Assembly (NCBI GenBank): GCA_018003015.1
Contig: JAGNEZ010000003.1
Location: forward strand, 153,889 to 217,888
Direction of reading: 5' to 3'
Length of the DNA: 64,000 nucleotides
Source: Phycisphaerae bacterium
GTDB taxonomy: Bacteria; Planctomycetota; Phycisphaerae; UBA1845; PWPN01
Within the stretch, counting starts at the first letter, position 1; every line of letters starts with the position of its first letter. A program made the translations under genes and the position numbers. The notes beneath the pieces were generated by a model. The model was not told where the DNA came from and did no database searches. It saw only the letters and a list, made by a program, of their open reading frames with translations. Shown here piece after piece: positions 18,076 through 27,000 of the stretch.

Positions 18076-18801
18076 ATGAATCCCAATCATCCCGTCGATC
18101 TAGACTTACTGAACCGACAGTTGGAGACACGCACGGCACTGGAGATCATCGACTGGGCCGTGGGGCAATACGGAGACAGCCTGGCGGTGTCCTCGTCCTT
18201 TGGCGCGGACAGCGCGGTTATGCTCCACTTGGCCACGCGCGTGAAACCCGACGTCAAGATTATCACCGTCGACACGGGCTTTCTTTTCCCTGAGACGGTC
18301 CTGTTTCGCGATGAGCTTGCCCGACGGCTGAACCTCAATCTTCACATCTACCGGCCGGCGCTGACCGCGACCGACTTCCTGATCGAGCACGGACGGATGT
18401 GGCGATCAAACCCCGACGCCTGCTGCGCGTTCAACAAACGCGAGCCTTTCGACCGTGCCAAGCGTGAACTGAAACTCGGGGCCTGGATCACCGGTATTCG
18501 ACGAGATCAATCGCTGAGTCGTAGAAAAACGCCGATCATTCAGCGTGATCACACCGGCCTGGTCAAGCTCTGCCCCATCGCGAGTTGGACCGGCCGAGAC
18601 ATGCACTACTACCTCCTGGAGAACGACCTGCCCTACCACCCACTTCGCGAGCACGGTTACCTGAGCATCGGCTGCCGCCCGGAGCAAGGCTTCTGCACCA
18701 GCCAGGTTCGCCCGGGCGAGAATCCCCGCTCCGGGCGCTGGGTCAGCTTCGACAAGACGGAGTGCGGCCTCCATTTGCACGATCAGGGCAGCGGCATCTG
18801 A
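18076..18801 (+). CDS. cysH: Phosphoadenylyl/adenylyl sulfate reductase, CysH family
   Basis: A 241-residue reductase of assimilatory sulfate reduction that reduces APS (or PAPS) to sulfite with thioredoxin. Motifs in order: SSSFGADSAVML (PP-loop-like nucleotide site), TVDTGFLFPET, DACCAFNKREP, TGIRRDQS, and the C-terminal ECGLH with the catalytic Cys. Four cysteines consistent with the [4Fe-4S]-binding APS reductase type are present (CC, then two later), but the second pair reads C-R-P-E-Q-G-F-C, six residues apart, instead of the usual C-x-x-C. The flanks SIG before and TSQVRPGE after fit the family, so four residues (EQGF) appear inserted. ATG at 18076 follows a GAAGGGA site. Confidence 0.88.
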   Translation: MNPNHPVDLDLLNRQLETRTALEIIDWAVGQYGDSLAVSSSFGADSAVMLHLATRVKPDVKIITVDTGFLFPETVLFRDELARRLNLNLHIYRPALTATDFLIEHGRMWRSNPDACCAFNKREPFDRAKRELKLGAWITGIRRDQSLSRRKTPIIQRDHTGLVKLCPIASWTGRDMHYYLLENDLPYHPLREHGYLSIGCRPEQGFCTSQVRPGENPRSGRWVSFDKTECGLHLHDQGSGI

Positions 18802-19247
18802 CGTACATAAAGCATTGCCAAAGCGAGCATTACAGTCTATTCCCGCACCGCGACGCAGCGGCGCGGAAACCTGGAGAGCATCGCCGGGGTGGGATGGGAT
18901 AAGCCGGTGGAACTGGGCGTTTGGGGTGCCCATGGATGCGGATCAGGAACGTGTTGATGCCGTCCTGACTGATGGTGAGCACCCTGCTGTTCGGACGGTG
19001 CGAATGGACTGTTGGGATGTGGGTCAAGTCACTCCCAACCATTGGTCAGTGTGACTTGAAGGGGCGGGGCACGCCGGTGGAAACGGCCGAGGCGAGGCTC
19101 CTTCGCCGCTTGGTTATCGACCGCCGCCCGGATAGGATCCCCTTCGGGACGGATTTGCACGCCCTGCTGGCGGTCGCGTTGCGGCGGAGTTGAAACTCTA
19201 ACCGTTGGGGGCTGTAGTCCTTATGGCACTTGTGGGCGAGACACCAA
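18802..19247. other. Intergenic region, 446 bp
   Basis: No gene supported: the short frames on both strands lack recognisable sequence. The only element seen is the candidate promoter at 19190-19218 near its end. Confidence 0.4.
19190..19218 (+). promoter_or_regulatory. Putative promoter of the ECF sigma operon
   Basis: TTGAAA (19190-19195) and TGTAGT (19213-19218) with a 17-bp spacer. The predicted transcript start near 19225 argues for the GTG start at 19248 rather than the TTG at 19230. An autoregulatory ECF-type promoter cannot be excluded. Confidence 0.4.
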
Positions 19248-19838
19248 GTGGGAGCGAGCCAGGACAACCCGAGCGACGCCGACTTGGTGCGGACCGTATT
19301 CGAGGGCAACCGAGAAGCCTATGGCACGCTGGTCGAACGGCATCTTCGGAGTGTCTTCGCGGTTGCGGCCCGGATCCTGGGCAACTTGGCCGAGGCCGAG
19401 GACGTGGCCCAGGAAACGTTTCTCCGGGCGTTGGAGCGGTTGTATTTGTACGACCTTGAGCAACCGTTCCGTAATTGGCTGTTCAAGATCGCCACGAACC
19501 TGGCTTTGAACAGGCTCCGAGCCCACAAGCGGGAGCGCATCCTGCACCTCAAGGCGGCGGAAAACCGTCGTAACGAGGGCGGGGCGGTCGACTTGGATGT
19601 GCCGAACCCCGGGCAGTGGCGATACTGGCTGGCGCAGCTTGATGAACCTCAGCGGGCGGCCATGGTGTTGTTTCATTTTCATGGCATGCCCTACACGGAG
19701 ATCGCAGAGGTGCTGGACGTGCCGGTCAACACGGTCCGCACACATCTGCACCGGGGCCGAAGGCGACTGCGTGATCTGATGGCGCATGGTCAGATGCCGG
19801 AGAACGGGACATGGGATATCGCGACACCGAGCAGTTGA
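19248..19838 (+). CDS. ECF RNA polymerase sigma factor
   Basis: A sigma-70 family ECF factor of about 196 residues. Region 2 is seen as ADLVRTVFEGNREAYGTLV, ARILGNLAEAEDVAQETFL and FRNWLFKIATNLALNRLR; region 4 as PYTEIAEVLDVPVNTVRTH with LHRGRRRLRDLM. It recruits RNA polymerase to dedicated promoters under an anti-sigma factor, which is encoded by the next gene overlapping its 3' end by 28 bp. The start is uncertain: a GTG at 19248 is used because of the promoter position; a TTG at 19230 would add six residues. Confidence 0.88.
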   Translation: MGASQDNPSDADLVRTVFEGNREAYGTLVERHLRSVFAVAARILGNLAEAEDVAQETFLRALERLYLYDLEQPFRNWLFKIATNLALNRLRAHKRERILHLKAAENRRNEGGAVDLDVPNPGQWRYWLAQLDEPQRAAMVLFHFHGMPYTEIAEVLDVPVNTVRTHLHRGRRRLRDLMAHGQMPENGTWDIATPSS

Positions 19839-20479
19839 TCGAAGCCTACCTGGACGGCGAACTGTCCGTGGAACAGGCTGCGGAGGTTGAGAATCTGGTG
19901 CGTGGCAACGCGGAACTGCGCCGCCAGTATGGCCCGGTGATCCAGCTGCTCCGTTCGCCGGAACCGGTCACCATGCCGGATGATTTGACAGAGCGAGTGC
20001 TGAGCTCGATTCAGGGGCATATACTCAGGGAGAAGGCTATGCCGGTCTGCCCGGGGCGGCCCACCCTTCGGGGCTACCGCGTCTGGCTGCCCTGGGCACC
20101 GGCTCTCGCGGCTTCGTTTCTCCTGTTCATGGCCGGCTGGTATGGCTCACAACTGACCAGCCGCTCATCGACGCAGCGGGAGGACCCGAAACCGAGTCTG
20201 GTTCCCCAGGTGAGCGTGGTAGCCAGCCCTCTGCTGCTGAACAGTCTAGCCCAGAGCCTGACGGCGAGCGGGCCGGCCAATCCGGCGGCCTTTGTCATGC
20301 AGGGGGCAGCTATGGAAGTCATTGCGGCTGCTTCGCTGGAGACCGCCGAGGACTCGGCCGTCGTTCCCGTTCGACAGACGCCTCGACGGCTGCGAGGTGC
20401 CAGCCGTTCCCAGGATCGGTCCTCCGAGCCCACGGACGGACCTCGACTGCCAGTGTTCGTCCCGATTCAGCGGCTATGA
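19811..20479 (+). CDS. Membrane-anchored anti-sigma factor
   Basis: A 222-residue single-span protein. The first 75 residues (YRDTEQLIEAYLDGELS, then AAEVENLVRGNAELRRQ) have the helical layout of anti-sigma domains that clamp ECF factors, but the zinc-binding HxxxCxxC signature is absent. A transmembrane helix lies at about residues 95-112 (PWAPALAASFLLFMAGW), with a Pro/Ser-rich periplasmic tail of 110 residues. It overlaps the sigma gene and is followed 16 bp later by the TPR gene. The partner assignment is from position, not from a specific motif. Confidence 0.72.
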   Translation: MGYRDTEQLIEAYLDGELSVEQAAEVENLVRGNAELRRQYGPVIQLLRSPEPVTMPDDLTERVLSSIQGHILREKAMPVCPGRPTLRGYRVWLPWAPALAASFLLFMAGWYGSQLTSRSSTQREDPKPSLVPQVSVVASPLLLNSLAQSLTASGPANPAAFVMQGAAMEVIAAASLETAEDSAVVPVRQTPRRLRGASRSQDRSSEPTDGPRLPVFVPIQRL

Positions 20480-20495
20480 GCGTGAGAGGCCCGAC

Positions 20496-21536
20496 ATGAC
20501 AGCTCAGGTGTTTGGCATTCATCGATCACGCGGGTTTACCCGGTTGTTCCGCGGTCGGCTCGCCGGGTCAGGTGCGTTCCTCGCCGTTGGCCGCGTCGGT
20601 GCGGTCCGGCGATGGACGATGCCTGTCGTCGCATCGACGGCATGTCTGTTGTCATTCATCGTGTCCGTACACGGGCAGAGCACAACCGATCCGGTTGAGC
20701 GTTCCATGCAATTCATCGAGCAGTCGATGAAAGCAACGGACCTGTTCAACGAAGGGAAAGTGAAAGAAGCTTTGGCCGTTTTCAAGAAGCTCCTGGAAAC
20801 AAACCCGGACCTGGACGAGGACGGCTACGTAGCTCTCTCGATCGGCGACTGTCTGGCCGTTCTGGATCGCCGGGAAGATGCCAAAGCAGCCTATGAGGCC
20901 GCGCAGGCCGCACACTCCGACCTGGCCGGCGCAGTGGACGATCGGCTCATCGAACTGGAGTTGGCCGGCAACGTGGGTGACTCGCTACTCGACCGGCTGC
21001 GGTTTGCAGCGACAGGCCGGAGCGAGAAGCGTTTCGTGGCCGCGTGGCAATTAGGTCGGGCACTTCAGAAGCGGGCTCAGGCCCTGCTCATCGAAGCGGC
21101 CAGCGCGTTTCGGATGGCTGCCCAACTCGATTCACCCATCCCCAAGACCGACTGGCAGGCTGACCATCTGGTGGACCTCGACGACTTGAATGATCAGATG
21201 ACCGGAGCGATCGAGAGGGTCGAGAGACGGTGGGCCGAGTTGCGGCGATATCTCTCGGGCCGGCAAGGTCCCGGCGAACAGCTGCCGATCCAGCAGTCCA
21301 GCACCCAGCGGCGGCAGTATGAATGCACGCTCAGGACCGCCGGCGGCGGGCAGGTTGTCCTCCGCGGGTCGCAGGACCGGACGGACGGTGGGCCACGCTT
21401 CACCGCCAACGGGAAGCCCATCCAGTTGAACGAAGCCCAGGCGGATTTCATCCGCCGATACCAGGAGCGCATCGACCACGTTCTACTGGAGGCCGCGAAC
21501 AGGAAGTCCGCCAACCAAGGAGAGCATCATGAGTAA
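20496..21536 (+). CDS. Exported tetratricopeptide-repeat protein
   Basis: A 346-residue protein with an N-terminal membrane signal (residues 40-62, ending SVHGQ) and at least two TPR-like helical pairs (ATDLFNEGKVKEALAVFKKLLETNP, then a second with REDAKAAYEAAQAAH). The C-terminal third is unlike TPRs and contains a short beta-rich stretch. ATG at 20496 follows GAGAGG. It overlaps the next gene by 8 bp. Position in a sigma/anti-sigma operon suggests it is a periplasmic partner or a client of the stress response; there is no catalytic motif. Confidence 0.7.
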   Translation: MTAQVFGIHRSRGFTRLFRGRLAGSGAFLAVGRVGAVRRWTMPVVASTACLLSFIVSVHGQSTTDPVERSMQFIEQSMKATDLFNEGKVKEALAVFKKLLETNPDLDEDGYVALSIGDCLAVLDRREDAKAAYEAAQAAHSDLAGAVDDRLIELELAGNVGDSLLDRLRFAATGRSEKRFVAAWQLGRALQKRAQALLIEAASAFRMAAQLDSPIPKTDWQADHLVDLDDLNDQMTGAIERVERRWAELRRYLSGRQGPGEQLPIQQSSTQRRQYECTLRTAGGGQVVLRGSQDRTDGGPRFTANGKPIQLNEAQADFIRRYQERIDHVLLEAANRKSANQGEHHE

Positions 21537-22668
21537 GCCGTGGGGACTTGCCGGTTTCGGGATCATCGCCTTCGTCTCGACGGTGGTCGCGCTGGCCGGG
21601 GATTCGGCCCAGAGGGTGGTGTTCCGCTATCAATCCAGGCCGGGTGAAGTCGTCCGCCAGCGAATCGTTCTGCAAACGGTGGGTTCCGCCCGGATGGGCC
21701 CCAGCGAGATCAAGACCGGTCAATCGACCACCAACGAACTCAAGAGCGAGACCAAGAAGGTCAACTTGGACGGCTCGACGGAAGTCGAGGTCACGTTGGT
21801 CAACGTCAGCATGAGTATCACCGGCAACGGGCGGCGCATGGAGTTCAACTCCAAAACGTTTGATCCGGCCAAGGAGCACGACAGGGACCTGCGCTACCTG
21901 GGGCGGTTCTTCTCCACCCTGGCCGGCAAGAAGTTTACCATGGAGTCCAGTCCGGAGGGAAAGCCCACCAAGGTGTCCGGTCTTCACGACATCATCCAGA
22001 AAGCCATCGATGAAGTCAGAAAGGACTTCGAGAAAGAGAAGGGCCGGTTCTTCGTTTCGCAGATCCTCGAGCAGGTCGCCTCGATGTTCGACGATGAGAG
22101 CGTTGGGCGCCAGATGCAGTCCTATTACCGGATGGTCCCGGAGAAACCGGGCCCGGTCCAGGTCGGGGAAACCTGGCAGAACCGATGGATCATGGACATG
22201 CCCACGCTCAATGCCAAGTGCGAGGCGAATGGCGAGTACGAGCTGTTGGGCGTCGAGACGTTCCGCGGACGCCCATGCGCCAAGATCCGTCTCAAGGAAA
22301 CGCTCCGCCTAGCCACTGAGCCGGAAGTGACCGACAACGAGAAGGCGAAGAAACCCAGGAACGCCGGCCTGCTGGGCAGCCTCATGGAGCAGATGGACTA
22401 CACCATGACCACCAGCGGGGGCGAGGGAATCGCCTATTGGGACTATCAGTCCGGCGTGCTCGTCCAACTGCGCCAGACGCAGAAGATGACCATCGAGGCC
22501 CGGATCAAGCAGGGCCCGGCTACGGCTATCACCGGCGCTTCCGGGCTGGGAACGCTGACCCAGAAGCTGAACACGTCGGTCCGTGTCGACCTGATCGAGG
22601 GCGACGAGGCGACGACCACCGGCGCGAGCGAGTCACACCCCGGCGATTCCGCCGACAAGGCCCCATAA
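21529..22668 (+). CDS. Exported DUF6263-like protein
   Basis: A 379-residue protein with a signal peptide (IIAFVSTVVALAG). The beta-rich body with VVFRYQSRPGEVVRQRI near the start, the central FFSTLAGKKFTMESSPEG segment and a late TTSGGEGIAYWDYQSGVL resembles the DUF6263 group of periplasmic or lipid-associated proteins of unknown function. It is the last gene of the sigma/anti-sigma/TPR operon (AAGGAGAG site inside the previous gene). A strong hairpin with a T-rich tail follows at 22805-22843. The family assignment is tentative. Confidence 0.6.
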   Translation: MSKPWGLAGFGIIAFVSTVVALAGDSAQRVVFRYQSRPGEVVRQRIVLQTVGSARMGPSEIKTGQSTTNELKSETKKVNLDGSTEVEVTLVNVSMSITGNGRRMEFNSKTFDPAKEHDRDLRYLGRFFSTLAGKKFTMESSPEGKPTKVSGLHDIIQKAIDEVRKDFEKEKGRFFVSQILEQVASMFDDESVGRQMQSYYRMVPEKPGPVQVGETWQNRWIMDMPTLNAKCEANGEYELLGVETFRGRPCAKIRLKETLRLATEPEVTDNEKAKKPRNAGLLGSLMEQMDYTMTTSGGEGIAYWDYQSGVLVQLRQTQKMTIEARIKQGPATAITGASGLGTLTQKLNTSVRVDLIEGDEATTTGASESHPGDSADKAP

Positions 22669-22804
22669 ACTCGCGATCGACAGTCGTTCTGTGGCTTACT
22701 GAAGACGCGATTGCCGGTGTTCCGGGCTTCCGACGGTTGTTTCTTGACTTCCGGTCGCTGCCCCCGAATGATCTAGTGTCTCTGGCGAATCTCTCTGATC
22801 CAAA

Positions 22805-22843
22805 AGGGCCGGCTTCAGGAAGGAGCTGGCCCTTCTCTCTTTA
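22805..22843 (+). terminator. Intrinsic terminator of the ECF sigma operon
   Basis: AAGGGCCGGCT (22805-22815) pairs with AGCTGGCCCTT (22825-22835), an 11-bp stem with one G-U pair and a 9-nt loop, followed by CTCTCTTT. It lies 137 bp after the last stop. Bases 22811-22843 are repeated exactly at 29762-29794, where the left arm of the hairpin is absent. Confidence 0.6.
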
Positions 22844-22980
22844 AGCCTTTGTCACTACAGTACTTTCGTATACCTATAGGTCTACCTTGACCTATTCTAA
22901 GCCCTATCAGTCACGGTCAGTGTTTAGTGGTTAGTTGGAAGTAAGAAGGGGTGAGGAATGAGCGTCGTTAGCTCTCGGCG

Positions 22981-23001
22981 GTCAGCTTTCAGCTATCAGC
23001 C
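22981..23001 (+). repeat. Three tandem heptamers (NTCAGCY)
   Basis: GTCAGCT, TTCAGCT and ATCAGCC follow one another without gaps. They lie at the edge of the low-complexity tract that truncates the YfhO-like remnant. Confidence 0.5.
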
Positions 23002-23135
23002 AGAGGATGTGAAGCGAACCGCCAAGACGCCATGACGCGGAGGAAACGACGGCGACCAGTGAACCGAAGGCCGCGAAGAGAGCGAAGCAACACGGAGCGG
23101 GCGAACCGCGAAACGCAGTCGGGCCGCCGCGTGGT

Positions 23136-23607
23136 GAATGGTCAGATGGGCGCGATGCGCGACCCTGAAGCCGGAGAACTCGACGGCGATCGCCGCCAGC
23201 AGAGCAGCTCGCCAGTCATGCCGGCACGCCCGGAGGAAGCGATACATGCAGCCGCCGGCGAGACCGAAGTGCAGCACCAACGTTGCAGGGTACGCGATGA
23301 GAGGTGGCAACAGCGCAAACAGCCAAGTCGGCGGATACCAAAGGCCGGCCTGTGGATCGGCGGCGATCGATGTCCCCATGGCCACCCAGGGATTCCATAG
23401 CGGCCACTCACCCGCCCGGATCTGCTCGCCAATGTACTGTCTGGTAGGAAGGTAGAAGAGGACGTCGTCTTCAATCGCGGATACCCCACCCAGCCGCCAC
23501 GCGCCGGCAAGAATCACGATCGGCAAGCCAAGCAACAGACTGCTCACCAGCAACCGGCGACTGTGATTGCTGATACCGCTACCCTCGGATGCATCTTCCA
23601 CGCCCAT
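23136..23607 (-). pseudogene. YfhO-like multi-pass membrane protein, N-terminal remnant
   Basis: From the ATG at 23607 about 155 codons encode a plausible N-terminus of a large membrane protein: a first helix (LLLGLPIVILAGAWRLGG), then DDVLFYLPTRQYIGEQIR, EWPLWNPWVAMGTSIAA, DPQAGLWYPP and AHRAHLTIHHA. This loop pattern is that of YfhO-like or related glycosyl/lipid-linked sugar membrane proteins, which normally exceed 700 residues. After HLTIHHA the sequence turns into low-complexity Arg/Ser-rich code in repeat DNA and stops, so the gene is truncated at its 3' end. Not expected to be functional. Confidence 0.6.
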
Positions 23608-23798
23608 GGGCAGGGATCTTCCGGCTGACGCAGGCGGCCGTCAAGCGTGCTCAACCGCAGGCATGAGTCGGTGTCGAAGGCGGCCCAGCTTGATGAAGTC
23701 GGTGGCCGTGTTCAGATACCGCAGAACCGAACGCGAGCGCTGGGCGAGGTGAACAGAAGAAAGCAAAGAAGAACGCGCGGTGGACCGTTTGACTGGAG

Positions 23799-23848
23799 GG
23801 ATAGGATGAACAGGATTCCTCACCAGATCCTGCCCATCCTACCTATCC
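23799..23848. repeat. Imperfect inverted repeat, REP-like
   Basis: GGATAGGATGAACAGGAT (23799-23816) is the near reverse complement of 23826-23848, with a 9-nt loop. The GGATGAACAGGAT core is a type of intergenic repeat I have seen in many environmental bacterial genomes; that recollection was not checked. Confidence 0.5.
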
Positions 23849-23986
23849 TATTCGTTGTCTTGCCGTCGGGGTTCTGATTCTCCATCAGTGCCAGGCCGGA
23901 CGAGGCGCCGGCACCGCCCCCCTATTCTTGCGACTCCCACTATTTAGAGAATGGCCTACGACCCCTTATCCGGCCCCCCCTTATCC

Positions 23987-24020
23987 GGGCCGCAGGCGGT
24001 CCGGAGTCCGCCTGCGGCCC
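23987..24020. terminator. Perfect 13-bp inverted repeat downstream of the LamG gene
   Basis: GGGCCGCAGGCGG (23987-23999) and CCGCCTGCGGCCC (24008-24020) with an 8-nt loop that itself contains TCCGGA. It lies 40 bp beyond the stop of the minus-strand LamG gene. There is no T-run, so it may stabilise the mRNA 3' end or terminate with Rho. Confidence 0.45.
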
Positions 24021-24059
24021 ACTGGAGGGTGCTTCACTGTGCAACTGAGCCGTTGCGGC

Positions 24060-27000
24060 TTAGGGGCTGCAAGTCGCCGGCACGACGTGCACGGCCGGGC
24101 CGGTGAAGCAATTCACGAACTCTTGCAAGTCCGTGGCGTTGATCTGCTGGTTTTGATCGCGATCGAAGCACACGCACTGGCCGGACAGGAACTCTAGCAC
24201 CCCGTAGCAAGCCTGAAACGCGCCGAAGTCCACCTGGTCCACGTCGTCGTCGCCGTCCGCGTCGGCGAAAATGGCCCCGCACGGCCGCGGTAACTGGCAA
24301 CCGGTGCACACCTTGACCTGATCCATCGACACCTGCGCGTGGCCATCGCCCATGTCCTGGTAGAACAGGTTGACAAACGCGCCGCCGTCGAATTCGTCGG
24401 TGATGGCCGCATTACCCAGCGAGTTGGCGTCCCAGCCGCCGGACAGCGTACCCGGCATGGCCGTCGTCAGCCCCGGCAAGTCCCATGTGGGCGTAAACGC
24501 CGCCATCGCCGTCCCGCAGAAGACGGCCACTTCCCAGCCGCTCTGTTTGACCTTCAGCGTCGCGATCAACGGAATGGACGACGAGAGGTTTACCGGCACG
24601 GGCAACGCGAACGTGCCGATGACCTTGATGCCGGTATCGTCGCCGAAGGCGTAGGTGGTTTTCGTCTTGTTCATGGCCATGATGCTGCCGGTCACGACCA
24701 GCGTGTCGGGATCGGAACCGCCGTTCTGATCGTAGTAGAAGCTCACCACCAGACCGCCCGTGCTGCTGGCGAAGTAGGTGCTGGCCTCGGCGTCACGGCC
24801 GGCGCGACTGGCCGAGAACAGGCCCAGTTCCTGTGAGCAGTCCGCAAACTGCCCGCCCGGCCGATTGACCGCCGTCAGATTGTCGACGATGACGTGCGCG
24901 TCGGAGACCACCAGGGCCACGCCCACGCCGTCCGGCGTCATCACCGGGAAGTCGTCGGTGAGTCTGCCCACCAACTCGTTGCGGTCCCAGGTAAAATCCA
25001 TCGTGCCTTGCGTCGTCCAGGCGTGGCCGGCTTCGCGCATCTGTACGAAATCGCCCGCGAGGTTCCAGCCCGAACCGGGGCCGACGTCATTGCGCAGCAG
25101 CGCGTTCAGATAATCGTTGGGATCGCTCAGAGGATTGTCGCTGAAATGGTCGTTCACGTAGACGGTCGCGGTGCCATCCAACAGACGCACCGGATAATAC
25201 GCCGTGCCGGCCAGCAGGCCGTCGGCCACCGCCGTCAGCGTGCCGCCGCCCGCGCGGGCCGCCGTGACGGACAGGCTCGCGCTGTTTGCGCCGGCGAGAA
25301 TGGTGATCGGCGTACCCGACGTGACCGGGTTGCCGCCTAACGTGACTGCCAACGAAGAGTCGAACGTCAGCGTGACCTCCTTGCCGCCGGTCGGGGCCAG
25401 TTCGCCGTTGGGCAGCGCCACCGTCACCGCCAGGGGACCGGTCGCCGTCGGCCAGGTGAACTCGTGCCTGACCGGCGTGACGTTCATGGTCATGGTCGCG
25501 TAGTGGGCGGCGATCTGCGCCGGCGTCAACGCACTGCTGTAGACAGCCAGTTCATCCACCTGCCCCAGCCAGTAGTTGGCGCTGGAAGCCGAAGCCGTCG
25601 AGCCGACCAGCAACGGCGCGTTGTTGTATACGCTCGGCAAGCTGAGCGGCCCGATCCGGGCCAGCTTGCCGTCCACGTACATGGTCACCGTATCGTCGCC
25701 GGCGTCGCTGGAGGTGCCGGCGTCGAACACAAACGCCACGTGATGCCAGGCATCATCCAGCAAGTAGATCGCGGACAGGTAGCCGGCGCTGACCGGCGAC
25801 CCAAAGTACACTTCGTACGCGTACGGCCAGTGCATGACCCACGAGAACCCGGTAGCACCGTCGCTGTCATCGCGCACGTTGAACAGTGTCGCCCAGGTGC
25901 CCTGCGGATAGCCGACCGCAGGCAGCCGTACCCAGGCTTCAATGGTGCCGGTGCCGTCGGTAAATGCGAAGTCCTCCGTCTGACCGCAATTCATCCAGGT
26001 GGTGCTGCTGACGTTCAGCGCCGCGCCGCCGGTCGTCGTGCGCGGCAAAAAAGCCGTGCCGGTGCCCAGCACAGTGGCGTCATGTACCGGCGCGTTCGGG
26101 TCGTTGTCGGCGCCATTCGCCCCATCGAAACTGTAGTAACTGATCAGCGCAGGATCGGCCAGCGCGGCCGCCTTGTAGGCCGCCAACTCCGGGCTGGGCA
26201 CACCCGCGACCCTGAATGTCGCCGGCAAGGGCAGATCGGGGCGGGGATCGGCATAGTCGATCGTCGCCACGAAGTCGCCCTCGGTATCGCCCATGCCCAC
26301 CGCCGACACCTTGAGGGTCAGCGTGGTATCCGGCTGGTTCACGGTGATCGTGCTGCCGGCCGTCACCGGCGTATCGTCGGCCAACATCACCGCCAGCACG
26401 TTCGTGTCGTAGTCGATTCTGACGGGCTGTCCGCCCGCGCCCGGCGTCAAGTCGCTGATCACGACGTCCTGCGGACCGGCGTCTCCAGGCAGCACGAACA
26501 ACCGATTCGTGGGGGACAGCGAAGGCAGCGGAGCGAAGGAACCCGCGTGCGCCTGAATCGTCGCGGCATCCAGGGCCGTGCTGTACATAGCGACTTCGTC
26601 CATCTGGCCCTGCCACAGATTCGCGCCCTCAGCACCGGTCGAGCCGATCTGGAAGGGCAGCCCGCTGGGCGTCGTCGGCAGGGGGAGGTCCGGCAGGTCG
26701 GCCAATAGATTGCCGCCCGTATACACGAGCACATGACCCGCGTTGAACACGATCGCCAGGTGCGTCCAGCCCTGCGCAACGTCGAATCCGCCCACCTCCC
26801 GATAGCCGGAAACCAGCGAAGGCGCCAGAATGTTGTACTCGGCGTAGTGGTGGAAGTTGTAGACCACGACATACGGAGCGTTCGTCCGTACGGCGAATAG
26901 TGTCGGATAAGTCCAATAGGGTGGGAAGGTGCCCAGGTCGATCTTGACCCACGCTTCGATGGTGCCCTGGCCGCTGGTGAAGTCGAAGTCCTCGACCGGC

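Larger units (their letters stand above)
22669..24059. other. Gene-poor scar region, 1.4 kb
   Basis: Between the DUF6263-like gene and the LamG protein gene there is no intact gene. It holds a terminator hairpin (22805-22843), three tandem heptamers of NTCAGCT type (22981-23001), a low-complexity GAA/CCG/CGC stretch (about 23010-23110), a YfhO-like remnant (23136-23607), a short frame possibly from a neighbouring gene (about 23641-23740, minus, ending RLMPAVEHA), a long imperfect inverted repeat (23799-23848) and a perfect 13-bp inverted repeat (23987-24020). Confidence 0.6.

Noticed and set aside
17036..18139. Minus-strand frame of 367 codons in a different phase from the membrane protein
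   Set aside because: Across 17377-17934 it is out of frame with the four-helix membrane protein; its last 90 codons look more protein-like but end in the operon promoter and match nothing recognised.
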